A DNA stretch of 64,000 bases from Pseudalgibacter ostreae. Lineage in GTDB: Bacteria > Bacteroidota > Bacteroidia > Flavobacteriales > Flavobacteriaceae. A program made the position numbers and the translations under genes. Below are positions 1-8,777 of the stretch, one piece after another (position 1 is the stretch's first letter; every line of letters begins with the position of its first letter). The stretch spans positions 1 to 64,000 of the forward strand of contig NZ_JBHMFC010000074.1 of NCBI RefSeq assembly GCF_042427585.1. Reading direction: 5' to 3'. A model generated the notes under the pieces. It searched no databases. It was not told where the DNA came from and saw nothing but the letters and a program-made list of their open reading frames with translations.

Positions 1-1
1 G

Positions 2-337
2 GCAACACTCGAAAAAGCTAATATAAAAGTGGAAGGCCTATTTCTGAACGCAGATGCAGGGTTTGACTCAAAAGATTTTAGAAACTCTTGTGAGAAAAAG
101 GGTACCCATGCCAATGTGTGTTTCAACAAGCGCAATGGGAATACCGATAGGGACGAATATTTTGACCAAGAATTATATAAAGAAAGATATGCAATTGAAC
201 GGACAAACGCTTGGATGGACAGTTATCGCTCACTACTAAATAGATTTGACACAACCATTGCAAGTTGGTTGGGTTTCAACTATCTATCATTTATGGCAAT
301 ATTCCTAAAGAAAATGAAAAGCAAAAAGTTTAAATGA
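2..337 (+). CDS. C-terminal part of an IS5-like DDE transposase (cut by window edge)
   Basis: The reading frame is open from base 2 and continues from outside the window, so only the last ~112 residues are seen. They contain a second-Asp block (LNADAGFDS) and a downstream block with the catalytic Glu in a Y-x2-R-x-A-x-E-R arrangement (ERYAIERTNAWMDSYR), both typical of IS4/IS5-superfamily DDE transposases. This is the only plus-strand gene here and it faces the last PUL gene head-on, marking the locus border. Whether the element is intact cannot be judged; no terminal inverted repeat could be defined with only one end visible. The exact IS family is uncertain. Confidence 0.75.
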   Translation, partial: ATLEKANIKVEGLFLNADAGFDSKDFRNSCEKKGTHANVCFNKRNGNTDRDEYFDQELYKERYAIERTNAWMDSYRSLLNRFDTTIASWLGFNYLSFMAIFLKKMKSKKFK

Positions 338-346
338 CCTCCACAT

Positions 347-386
347 AAAAAAAAGCCCTACATTCTAAAAAGAACGCAAGGCTTTT
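347..386. terminator. Hairpin terminator between transposase and PUL end
   Basis: A 7-bp perfect stem (AAAAGCC at 351-357 with GGCTTTT at 380-386) is flanked by an eight-A run on the left. Read on the minus strand this gives a stem followed by a U-rich tail, as expected for rho-independent termination just after the sulfatase stop at 410. It may also work for the converging transposase gene. Confidence 0.65.
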
Positions 387-409
387 GTACGCAAAAAATC
401 TATTTTAAA

Positions 410-1900
410 TTATTTAATTTGAGGTTGATTCCATAATCTATAAGGATCCTTATACTGCTCCATTTGAGACAGCAGCAAGGCCTCCATTTCTGCAAGCTTA
501 TCAGCATATTTAGGATTTTCTGCTAAATCTGTCTCCATTTCATCTGCTCTTTTATGTTCTGGCAAGTATTCATTCGGGTTTTTGGCAATGTTAAAAAGTT
601 GTGTTTCTCTTACCTTTCCATCCATAACATCGTACTTAATCAATTTCCAATCTCCTTTCTTAACGGACCGCATGCCCGGTTTTGTACCTCCAGCATATAC
701 GCCATACATCACATCTCTTACCGTTTCTTTTTCTCCTTTAAAAACAGGCACCATACTTTTACCATCAACCGTTTCGGGCGTATCTATCCCTGCTAAATCA
801 CATAACGTTGGCAGTACATCTAAAAGATACATATTGCCTTCTACTCGTTTTCCTGAAGGAATTCCTGGACCCTTCACTATAAAAGGCACACGCCAAGTAT
901 GTTCATACAAGTTTTGTTTGCCTTGTAACCCGTGCCTTCCAATAGCCATTCCGTGATCGGCCGTATAGATAATATACGTATTGTCTAATTCCCCCATCGC
1001 TTCCAACTTTTCAAGCACTTTACCCAGTTGGATATCTATGTTTTCTGAACACGCATACTCCCTTCCCAATTCATTTCTAATCGTATTCTCATCTCTGTTT
1101 TTCCATACACCTGACACCCGTTCTTCATCTCTAAGTTCTGGATGCCCATGAAAAAATGGATGCGCCGGAAGGTAGTTGTCTTGAAGTTGTGGTTGCTTAG
1201 CATTTGCGGGTGGAAGACTATTTTTATCCGTATGGTTTACTGCACCATATTTTTCTAATAATTCCGGAGTCCCATTACGCACGTCATGGGGGTGTGAAAA
1301 ACCAAAGTAGATAAAAAACGGATCTTCTTCCTTGCCTTGCTCTCTATCTCCCAAATACTCTAAAACTTGTTTGGCATGCCATGCACTACCGGTCTCTTCT
1401 GTTCCGCCTCGTTTTGTAGCATCTCGCACTACAGAAAATTGCTTATTAGCCCCTGGGTACGAATTCCCTAACTTACACGTACGCATAGTTTTATAGCCTG
1501 CTCTATTAAAAACAGCTCCTATGGTTTGCTCGTCTAATTCATGTGCCTCTGTTTGTTGCTGAAACTCAGCACTGGGTGGTAAACGCCATAAACTCCGACC
1601 CGACATAATCATATGCCTTGAGGGTGTACATACAGCACCATTCATGGATCCCATATGCCTGGCTTGATCCACAACAAGCCCTTCGTTAGCCAGTTTGCTT
1701 ATGTTTGGCGTTTCTAATATTGAATTTGGGTCATAGGTCTGTAAATCGAATGGTGACTGATCATCTACTAGAACAAACAAAAAATTTGGCCGTTTTTGTT
1801 CTTTTTCCGTTTCGTTTTTTGTTTCAGGCTTCTGCTTGCAACTCACAAAAAACAAAGATACTAGGCCTACTACTAAAAATGGTTTAAGGATGTTTTTCAT
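410..1900 (-). CDS. Sulfatase lipoprotein (family S1)
   Basis: Formylglycine-dependent sulfatase removing sulfate esters from the glycan. The activation motif CTPSR (Cys about residue 91) is followed by MSG; an N-terminal VDDQ metal-binding block and a later TADHGMAIGRHG block complete the alkaline-phosphatase fold. The signal peptide ends in a lipobox (FFVSC), so it is probably a membrane-anchored lipoprotein. I chose the ATG at 1900 because it begins directly at the signal peptide; an upstream in-frame ATG at 1927 would add nine residues and overlap the lyase gene. It is the last gene of the transcription unit starting at 12583 and is followed by a hairpin terminator. The S1 subfamily and the sulfate position attacked are unknown. 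Confidence 0.88.
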   Translation of the reverse strand: MKNILKPFLVVGLVSLFFVSCKQKPETKNETEKEQKRPNFLFVLVDDQSPFDLQTYDPNSILETPNISKLANEGLVVDQARHMGSMNGAVCTPSRHMIMSGRSLWRLPPSAEFQQQTEAHELDEQTIGAVFNRAGYKTMRTCKLGNSYPGANKQFSVVRDATKRGGTEETGSAWHAKQVLEYLGDREQGKEEDPFFIYFGFSHPHDVRNGTPELLEKYGAVNHTDKNSLPPANAKQPQLQDNYLPAHPFFHGHPELRDEERVSGVWKNRDENTIRNELGREYACSENIDIQLGKVLEKLEAMGELDNTYIIYTADHGMAIGRHGLQGKQNLYEHTWRVPFIVKGPGIPSGKRVEGNMYLLDVLPTLCDLAGIDTPETVDGKSMVPVFKGEKETVRDVMYGVYAGGTKPGMRSVKKGDWKLIKYDVMDGKVRETQLFNIAKNPNEYLPEHKRADEMETDLAENPKYADKLAEMEALLLSQMEQYKDPYRLWNQPQIK

Positions 1901-1913
1901 ATTTAAATATTGT

Positions 1914-4406
1914 TTATTTTGACTCATTACTTTCTATTCTTGTTATCTTATTCCCCACACGTTCTTGAATGCTGATTTTAAAATCTGATTGTTTAAAATT
2001 TTCAAATTTAACGTGTTGTGTTCGACCATCTTTTAAATAAACGGTTAATTCGTTTTCACTTTTACAGATTATTTTATCTATGTTACTTTCTCCTTGATAA
2101 GGTGCCACAACACTTAAAAACACGACTTCTTTTTCATTAACCCTTACGCCATAGGTGTTACGGTCGGGATTATTTCTAATGCCACGTTGGCTGCCACCAA
2201 TTGGATAGTTACTTAACATAAGGTTTGCCTTCTTAGGCCATAACGAATAGACATCTAGCTTGTTTCCATTATCATTAAACACAACTTTACTGCCTTTATG
2301 GGTTTTATACCATTGTGCATTTTTAAAATACTTAAACGGCGAATCTGCATCTGTACTTAATTGTTCTAAAACCGAACCCTGTTTTTTAGCATCTTCGATA
2401 GATTCAAAACCAACGGGGTGCACCAACCAATCATAGGTGTGTTTTTTATCGGACTTCATATAATCGGCTATAACCACATAATCATCTGTAACAATGGCCA
2501 TACGTCTTTGTTGTATGGGTTGAAAACCTTCATCATAATCGGTGTCATCCCAAGGCGGAAATTTTTCCGCATTCCATTTTGGAATTTTTCGCCATCTCGC
2601 ATGGGTTTCTACGATACTGGCTTGCATCATATCCCCTTTAAAAAAGAGCAATTGTTCAGACGGCACAGCTTCTTGCTGTAACTCGTCAACAATAACCATG
2701 TTATGCGTCGCAGAGGTTTGAACACTTTCTTTGTATCCTGGTTTCCCATAGCCATACCACACCATTTCGGAACCAAAGTATTTATGGCCGTTTCTATCTA
2801 AAGCCACTAAACTCGCTCTATCAAAATGACCGTGCCACCCGCCATGAGTTCCGTATTTTAGATACGCTTGAATTTGATCTTTTGGATTGTTGGTTTTGGG
2901 CTGCGACCTTAAGGCCACCAGACCAACGTTGGGCAAAAAGCTAGATTCTGTTCTGGGATCTTCCACCTTTGGCAATTCGGGAACCCCGTACAATAAAGAC
3001 ACCCACGAATCTCTTTCCGTTTTATTAATGACCCAAGCTAAATCGTCTATTTTGTAGGCACGATACGCAAACTCATAAAACTCGTTAGGCTCCTTTAAAT
3101 TGGAGTCATTAGTGGATACAACATAGGCGTTTTCATCCATCATTGGGATATATGGTGTTACCATGTCTTTTAAACCTATAGTGTTTTTTCCAGAAGGGCC
3201 CCAATTATCAAATTTCATTCCTGTAAACCCCTCTTTTACATCATCAAAATCTACACTCTTAAATTTTACAGGAAAACGCCTGTGATATAGATCCATTCCG
3301 TAATTTTCAAAGGCTTGAGCTACTAGAGAGTAACGCTGTGTAACCAAATAACAATAATTGGCCGTACCCTCAAACCACCAACCATCTGCCATAACCCCTT
3401 TACCTATTTGGTCTGCCATACCGCCATCGGCTTCTGTTAAAAACTCCACCTCTGGTATATCTTGTAAAAACAAGGCTACCACTATAGCCCCGGCATTCGC
3501 ACTGGCCTGGTGGTTCATGATACCCAAGGCGTGCATATGACTTTTGTTTTGTTCCAGATAATAACGGAATGTAGCTTTTATGTTTTCTCGATTGGCATCG
3601 GTAAAACCAGGGGCATCAAAAACAATATCGCAAGCTGCTGCTAAAAACAAAAAGAAGTTACCTTCATGCACTTGCACACCATTGGTTGCAGCGCCAATAG
3701 ACAAATAACCTTTATCTACATCGGTAACTGCCTTAATAAATGTAACTAGTTTTTCTCGATAATCAAGAAGTCCTGTTAATTTATAAGCCAAGGCCAACTT
3801 AAATGCTTTTTCACCATCACTAGCACTATAATTTAAACTAGACCACACTTTTGTTGGGCGCGGTTTTGTAACAATTTCACGCTTTGGAAATTCAAAACCA
3901 TCCAGTTCTTTCAGCATATTATCTAAATTTGCTTTTGCCCAATCGTAATTTTTTATTTTTTGTTTGGTTTCTTCAAAAATAGAAGGAGTTGCCAACAAAA
4001 AAGGCCGTGGCTTAGTGCGTACTGAAGTAAACGCTAAAGTTTCCAAAGGTTTACCGTCTTTATCTTTTAATACCAGCACACTGGATTCGTACCCACCTAT
4101 AGGAACCCGATCGCTAATAACCACAGAAAGTGTTCCTTTATAAGCTTTGTTAGGCTCCAATACCAGCTTTACATCGCTCAAGATATAGTTACACGCTAAC
4201 GCTCTAGGCCTATCCATACTTAAATAAAACGTTTCTGTTGTGTGTTTTTTATTTTCCACATGAAATTCATATGAAATAGTATCTTGAGCTTGAGCTGTTT
4301 TTGTTTGTTGACTACTGCTTAATCTTTCATTTTTATTATTTGAAAAAGCTAACAAGCTTGTTAGCATTCCAAATACGAGTAAAAATAGTCTAGGGGTTAT
4401 TTTCAT
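1914..4406 (-). CDS. Heparinase II/III-type polysaccharide lyase (intact paralogue)
   Basis: 830 residues with a signal peptide, a beta-sandwich at ~45-135, an (alpha/alpha) toroid at ~140-480 and a heparinase II/III-like beta-sheet domain at ~490-800. Candidate active-site elements are the NHQ near residue 299, a WWFEGTANY block near 343-351, and the His-rich GTHGGWHGHFDR at 519-530. Lyases of this fold cleave next to uronic acids by beta-elimination, giving the unsaturated ends that GH88 (59239-60444) would remove. It shares architecture and many blocks with the interrupted gene at 20385-23879 but lacks that gene's extra N-terminal domain. I cannot assign a PL family; several heparinase II/III-fold PL families are possible. 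Confidence 0.8.
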   Translation of the reverse strand: MKITPRLFLLVFGMLTSLLAFSNNKNERLSSSQQTKTAQAQDTISYEFHVENKKHTTETFYLSMDRPRALACNYILSDVKLVLEPNKAYKGTLSVVISDRVPIGGYESSVLVLKDKDGKPLETLAFTSVRTKPRPFLLATPSIFEETKQKIKNYDWAKANLDNMLKELDGFEFPKREIVTKPRPTKVWSSLNYSASDGEKAFKLALAYKLTGLLDYREKLVTFIKAVTDVDKGYLSIGAATNGVQVHEGNFFLFLAAACDIVFDAPGFTDANRENIKATFRYYLEQNKSHMHALGIMNHQASANAGAIVVALFLQDIPEVEFLTEADGGMADQIGKGVMADGWWFEGTANYCYLVTQRYSLVAQAFENYGMDLYHRRFPVKFKSVDFDDVKEGFTGMKFDNWGPSGKNTIGLKDMVTPYIPMMDENAYVVSTNDSNLKEPNEFYEFAYRAYKIDDLAWVINKTERDSWVSLLYGVPELPKVEDPRTESSFLPNVGLVALRSQPKTNNPKDQIQAYLKYGTHGGWHGHFDRASLVALDRNGHKYFGSEMVWYGYGKPGYKESVQTSATHNMVIVDELQQEAVPSEQLLFFKGDMMQASIVETHARWRKIPKWNAEKFPPWDDTDYDEGFQPIQQRRMAIVTDDYVVIADYMKSDKKHTYDWLVHPVGFESIEDAKKQGSVLEQLSTDADSPFKYFKNAQWYKTHKGSKVVFNDNGNKLDVYSLWPKKANLMLSNYPIGGSQRGIRNNPDRNTYGVRVNEKEVVFLSVVAPYQGESNIDKIICKSENELTVYLKDGRTQHVKFENFKQSDFKISIQERVGNKITRIESNESK

Positions 4407-4470
4407 TTTTAAATCATTATAAGTTTGGTGATTACACTAAAATATGTGGAATTATTAAAACTCCTTTTTA

Positions 4471-5619
4471 TTACCACAGATACCTCACATCTGATGGCCA
4501 TTGTTTGATATCTGTATAAATTTCATTTCCTTTTTTAAAGCTGTTATTCTCCATCGTAACATCGCACTTTAGCAGACCCATATCTATGTTTTTATTATCG
4601 AATGTGCTATTTATTACAAAAGAATCATTTACAGCTCGCCACATAGCGCCCCAAGTATTATTTACGATATTACAACGATTTAAAATCACTTTTTGGGGTG
4701 CATACTTTGGGTTTTCAGTGTAAAAATATTTGTTATAATAATCTTCACAAGGAAACCATAAAGCTACCCGCGCACATCCTGAAACATGGTATTTATGAAA
4801 AAACAAATATCCTGCTTCTTCATGATCTGCCTGTATTCCGTTAGTCTTAGTGTCTTTTATAGTACAACGTTGTGCCAATACATATTCACAGGACGTGTAT
4901 TTATTTCCTTTACCCCTAATTGGATAAGACATATCGCAATCGGACTGTAAAATATATTTATTATACAAAAAATAAACATTGTGATATAAGCCTCCAGCCG
5001 AACCATTATACTGAAAATTACAATTATCCATCACGATGTTATCGGTTCTTTTCATATGAACACCTTGTGCAGACCAATCGGTTACATCTATATTTTGGAG
5101 CATAATACGGGTGTGCCTGCTTTCATTCCGCCCTCTAATAAGAATGCCGTTAGACTTTCCTTTTCGGGTGCCTTTTAAAGTGAGATCCTTTACAACCAGA
5201 TCTGTTACTTGAGGCTTATCTTCTATATTAAAACCCGACCCTACCATATGGGGACCTTGTAAGAGTATGGTTTTTTCCCTTCCCTCTCCAACTAAGCTTA
5301 TGTTAGATTTTAAGGTAAGCGTATGCTCTAAAACATGTGTTCCTTTTTTTAAAAACACAACACCGCCCCCTGCAGCATGTACCTCATCAACGGCGTGCTG
5401 AATGGATTGCCCAGGGGTTACCTTAACGACTTTGTGCAACCATTGTTTTGGATATTCCACATGCTTAAAACCATCTTGCCACTTCTCTGACATGATTGCG
5501 TATACTTCTGCCTCTACAATAACTTTTTTTAGTGCACCCAGACCTTGTTGCGCCCCTAACGTTAGCCCTAACCCAAGCATTATAAGACACATGACCGTCT
5601 GTTTTTTTATAGCATCCAT
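4471..5619 (-). CDS. Secreted right-handed parallel beta-helix protein, possible lyase or hydrolase
   Basis: 382 residues with an N-terminal signal-like segment. From ~60 the sequence reads as a pectate-lyase-type helix entry (Ala-rich GGGVVFLKKGTH, then ISLVGEGREKT), followed by repeated Asn/Gly-rich coils with a conserved NG pattern. It is not one of the nine related beta-helix proteins of this locus: it lacks the GS-x-PYGYG and FGH-x3-Q blocks. It sits between the haem dehydrogenase and the heparinase-type lyase with short gaps, so it is probably co-transcribed. The fold is well supported; the reaction is not. It could be a polysaccharide lyase, a hydrolase or an epimerase-like enzyme. Confidence 0.6.
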   Translation of the reverse strand: MDAIKKQTVMCLIMLGLGLTLGAQQGLGALKKVIVEAEVYAIMSEKWQDGFKHVEYPKQWLHKVVKVTPGQSIQHAVDEVHAAGGGVVFLKKGTHVLEHTLTLKSNISLVGEGREKTILLQGPHMVGSGFNIEDKPQVTDLVVKDLTLKGTRKGKSNGILIRGRNESRHTRIMLQNIDVTDWSAQGVHMKRTDNIVMDNCNFQYNGSAGGLYHNVYFLYNKYILQSDCDMSYPIRGKGNKYTSCEYVLAQRCTIKDTKTNGIQADHEEAGYLFFHKYHVSGCARVALWFPCEDYYNKYFYTENPKYAPQKVILNRCNIVNNTWGAMWRAVNDSFVINSTFDNKNIDMGLLKCDVTMENNSFKKGNEIYTDIKQWPSDVRYLW

Positions 5620-5649
5620 TATAATCTAGTTTTTCTCTGTTTTGGTAAA

Positions 5650-7878
5650 TTACTCTTTTTCCAACTCTTCTAAAGTCCAGTACCCCTCCTTATCTGCCGA
5701 TTGTTTTCTAGCATTTGAAACCACTCTTTTATGCACACCATCTGCATCGTTCATAGCGCGCACATAGGTTAAAACATCTGCAATCCATGCATCACTATTT
5801 GTATTTAATGGCATCATAATGCCATAATCTTTCCCGTCAATTGGACCAATTAAACCATTCAGTAATATTTTACTCAACACGCCTTTATCCCCAATAACTC
5901 TAGGACTACCTATTAGTGTAGGTGCTATAACGCTCCCCTCTTCGGTTATAACCCCTTTTAAATCGGCACCATGACAGGTTATACATAATTGATTATAAGC
6001 ATCATAACCTTTAACAATACTCTTTTTATCGCCGAGCGATCGATTTGAAATGCGTTCTTTTAATTGCTCTAATTTAGAATCATCTTTCTTTAAGCTTTCT
6101 GTTACAGCATGCGATACTATTTCATGATTCTCATATTTTGAATGAATAGTGTTTAAGAGGGCTGTTGCTTTTTCAGATTTACTATAACGCAAACTTAAAG
6201 CCAACTGTTTTACAACATCTATAGAAGCGTCTTGTGCAAGCTTATTCATATCTGAAAACAAATCGGTATCACCTGCTTTTAAGAAGTTTTCGCTCAATCT
6301 TATAGCAGTTGCCCTAACCCGTGGGTCCTTATCTGTAAATTTTTCTTTTATAAGATTTTTATCTACAACTCCTAGGCCTTCTAATGTCCATAGCGCGTGA
6401 ACCCGTTCTATTCCAAAGTCTTTATCGCTATTGAACCATTTGTCCCAAAACGATTGGTTGTTCTGTACTAGCGCTTTTAATTCTGGCACAACAGAAAGGT
6501 CATCTTTTAAAATAATCAGTTTCTGAGCTGTATTACGGTACCATCCATTGGGATGCCCTAAATACTCTAATAATTCTGATGCTTTTTTACCTATTAAATT
6601 AGGTTTTTTATCTGGCTTGATATCTTTATGTACAATTCTGTAAATTCGTCCTTTACCTATGTTTTTATCTAAGCCTTTTCTAACAATAACGGGCCGAATG
6701 GCACTTCCTTTTTTGGTCCAGTTACTTTCTTGAATAATACCTCGATACATATCTACAATGTACAATGCACCATCTGGTCCTGTTTTAGCCTGTGTTGGCC
6801 TAAAATTCAAGTCGGTGGAAGCCATAAATTCCGCCTGATCGTACGCGTTATAAAGAACTCTTTTTCCGTCTTCCACCTTCACTTTTGCACGACGGATAAG
6901 TCTACCTACAGGTTCTGGAATAAACAAATCGCCATAGGTAGACGGTGGTAGTCTATGACCGCGAAAAATCTCTTGACCTGCAACACCTGTGAAATAATTT
7001 AAGGTATTATCTTCACGCAACCTTTTTGGGCCACCCTGAACATCTGGCGTTCCTACTATGGGCCAAGGCTCCATAAAGCCTTCAGACAGTCTCCCTTTTG
7101 GGTTATAATCGCCATACACAGCTGGCTGCTGAAAGCCATACGCTGGATTTTCGGCACCAGCAGAAGAATAGTACATAACCCCCATATCATCTTGCGTTAA
7201 GCCCCATTGGCCACTTGGCATGTTATCTAATGAATCTACAATAACCTCACCCTTTTTAAACTTAAAACGCATGGGGTTGTATGTTGTGTACACCCAGTTG
7301 TCTAAATTCCAAATCAGGCCACTTTGTTGGTGTTCTAGATTCCCGCCCCGACGCTCTGGATTATAATATACACGTTTTTTGGTATCGGCTACACCATCAC
7401 CATTTGTGTCTTTATAGCTCCAAAGATCATAAGAATAAGTTTCATTAACGATGAGTTCGTTTTCTAGTGGCAAAATCATTCTAGGCAACATCAAACTATC
7501 AATAAAAACAGTGCTTTTGTCCATTTTACCATCACCGTCCAAATCTTCAAGCAATTTTATTTTACTAATAGACCTATTGGTTCCTGTTCCATCTACATCT
7601 TGCATGTAAGTATTCATTTCCGCCACGTACATTCTACCATTACCATCCCATGCAATGGTTATGGGTTCATCTACCATCGGCTCACTAGCCACAAGCTCTA
7701 CTTCATAGCCCTCTGGCAAATAAAATGTTTTCATACTTTCTTCTGGCGAAAGAAAACGTGCAGATGCTTCTCTTACTATTTCCGGTTTTTCATATATTTT
7801 TTCTGAATACTCTTTGTTTTTGCAATTAAAAAAAACAAGAAGAATGCTTAATAAAGCGAGCTGATTTTTAAACCTCAT
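5650..7878 (-). CDS. Lipoprotein dehydrogenase-like protein: beta-propeller, HEAT-like region, cytochrome c
   Basis: 742 residues with a lipobox signal (VFFNC). Residues ~45-440 form a soluble sugar-dehydrogenase-like propeller (PEGYEVELVASEP start, DLDGDGKMD and DTNGDGVAD calcium-like loops). The middle ~450-610 is helical, HEAT-like. The C-terminus carries one c-type haem site, CITCH at 632-636, with a likely axial Met in the IMMPLN segment. This matches the 'putative membrane-bound dehydrogenase' architecture common in Planctomycetes and Verrucomicrobia and in marine Bacteroidota. The probable role is oxidation of a released sugar in the periplasm with electron transfer through the haem; the substrate is unknown. 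A six-copy hexanucleotide repeat lies directly before its ATG. Confidence 0.72.
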   Translation of the reverse strand: MRFKNQLALLSILLVFFNCKNKEYSEKIYEKPEIVREASARFLSPEESMKTFYLPEGYEVELVASEPMVDEPITIAWDGNGRMYVAEMNTYMQDVDGTGTNRSISKIKLLEDLDGDGKMDKSTVFIDSLMLPRMILPLENELIVNETYSYDLWSYKDTNGDGVADTKKRVYYNPERRGGNLEHQQSGLIWNLDNWVYTTYNPMRFKFKKGEVIVDSLDNMPSGQWGLTQDDMGVMYYSSAGAENPAYGFQQPAVYGDYNPKGRLSEGFMEPWPIVGTPDVQGGPKRLREDNTLNYFTGVAGQEIFRGHRLPPSTYGDLFIPEPVGRLIRRAKVKVEDGKRVLYNAYDQAEFMASTDLNFRPTQAKTGPDGALYIVDMYRGIIQESNWTKKGSAIRPVIVRKGLDKNIGKGRIYRIVHKDIKPDKKPNLIGKKASELLEYLGHPNGWYRNTAQKLIILKDDLSVVPELKALVQNNQSFWDKWFNSDKDFGIERVHALWTLEGLGVVDKNLIKEKFTDKDPRVRATAIRLSENFLKAGDTDLFSDMNKLAQDASIDVVKQLALSLRYSKSEKATALLNTIHSKYENHEIVSHAVTESLKKDDSKLEQLKERISNRSLGDKKSIVKGYDAYNQLCITCHGADLKGVITEEGSVIAPTLIGSPRVIGDKGVLSKILLNGLIGPIDGKDYGIMMPLNTNSDAWIADVLTYVRAMNDADGVHKRVVSNARKQSADKEGYWTLEELEKE

Positions 7879-7912
7879 TTAGTTTTAGTTTTAGTTTTAG
7901 TTTTAGTTTTAG
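7879..7912. repeat. Hexanucleotide tandem repeat in the translation-initiation region
   Basis: On the plus strand TTTTAG is repeated five times perfectly plus a partial copy, ending at the start codon of the dehydrogenase gene (ATG complement at 7876-7878). On the coding strand this is CTAAAA repeated immediately upstream of ATG, in the 5' leader of a gene whose upstream neighbour ends at 7966. Slippage would change leader length in 6-base steps without touching the coding frame. Confidence 0.85.
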
Positions 7913-7965
7913 TTTTTAAATATAGAGTTCTTTTTTTAGAATGAAATGGTTACACCCATTTAACC

Positions 7966-8766
7966 TTATAGATGTTGAGATATAGCCTGTGCTACTTTTT
8001 TTCCTTGCTCACTACTCCCTAAGGCATTATAATGAACATCTCCAGGGCCTTGCGCCCAGTGTTCTACGTTAGGCTTGGTAAATGCATATAAATCATTTAT
8101 GGCAATATCTGGATACTTTGACAGAACATCCAAAGCAGCAGCATTAAATTTTATACTATCACCCACAAAACGCCCTTTAGCATGTTCTGGAACTGGAGTT
8201 GTTGTGGCAAAAATTAATTTAGCATCAGGCCACGTAGTCTTTAAATATTTGCAAATATTATGCAGATTTGTTTTATAGTCGCTTATAGAGGCGACTTGTT
8301 TGCCTGATTTATTTAAATTTTTCCCTTTAAGGTATTTTAAATCGTGTAAACCAATATTAAAATGAATGATATCCCATTTAAAATCCCAACCTGCCTCTAA
8401 AGTGGGCTGAAACATGGCCTCTTGCATCTTATCCATATGAGCTATAAAATCTTGACTAGCCCCCCCGTTTTTAAATAGCCGAATGACATTAGCCTTACTC
8501 TTTAAACACTCTCTAACTGTAGAAGAATACATTATAGAAATAGAATCGCCATAAATAAGCACGTGTGGCTTCCCTACTACAGGCTCTATATAATGGAAGG
8601 CATCTGTTTTATAAACCGCAGCAATATTTCCACATAATGCATCCCAGGCATTTTTACATACCATATGGTTGGTGCCCTTTGTTTTCTGAAAAGCATAAGC
8701 CCAAGGATGCAGGCCTACACCTAGCACACCTGTTCCTATAAGTTTTACAAAGGTTTTACGTTTCAT
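7966..8766 (-). CDS. SGNH/GDSL hydrolase, probable carbohydrate esterase
   Basis: 266 residues. After a twin-arginine-less signal-like start (MKRKTFVKLIGTGVLGVG), the canonical SGNH order is present: block I IYGDSIS (Ser nucleophile, ~75), block II FKNGGAS (Gly), block III HFNIGLHD (Asn), and block V GPGDVHYNALG with the Asp/His pair near the C-terminus. Such enzymes remove acetyl or other acyl groups from glycans. It lies 11 bases after the GH120 gene and before the dehydrogenase, so it probably belongs to the same transcript. This normal block order contrasts with the permuted SGNH protein at 55454-56215. The acyl substrate is unknown. Confidence 0.78.
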   Translation of the reverse strand: MKRKTFVKLIGTGVLGVGLHPWAYAFQKTKGTNHMVCKNAWDALCGNIAAVYKTDAFHYIEPVVGKPHVLIYGDSISIMYSSTVRECLKSKANVIRLFKNGGASQDFIAHMDKMQEAMFQPTLEAGWDFKWDIIHFNIGLHDLKYLKGKNLNKSGKQVASISDYKTNLHNICKYLKTTWPDAKLIFATTTPVPEHAKGRFVGDSIKFNAAALDVLSKYPDIAINDLYAFTKPNVEHWAQGPGDVHYNALGSSEQGKKVAQAISQHL

Positions 8767-8777
8767 ATTATCCCTTT

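Noticed and set aside
4471..5619. Tenth member of the nine-copy beta-helix family
   Set aside because: It has a beta-helix but none of the shared blocks (no PYGYG, no FGH-x3-Q, no EDGIR), so it belongs elsewhere.
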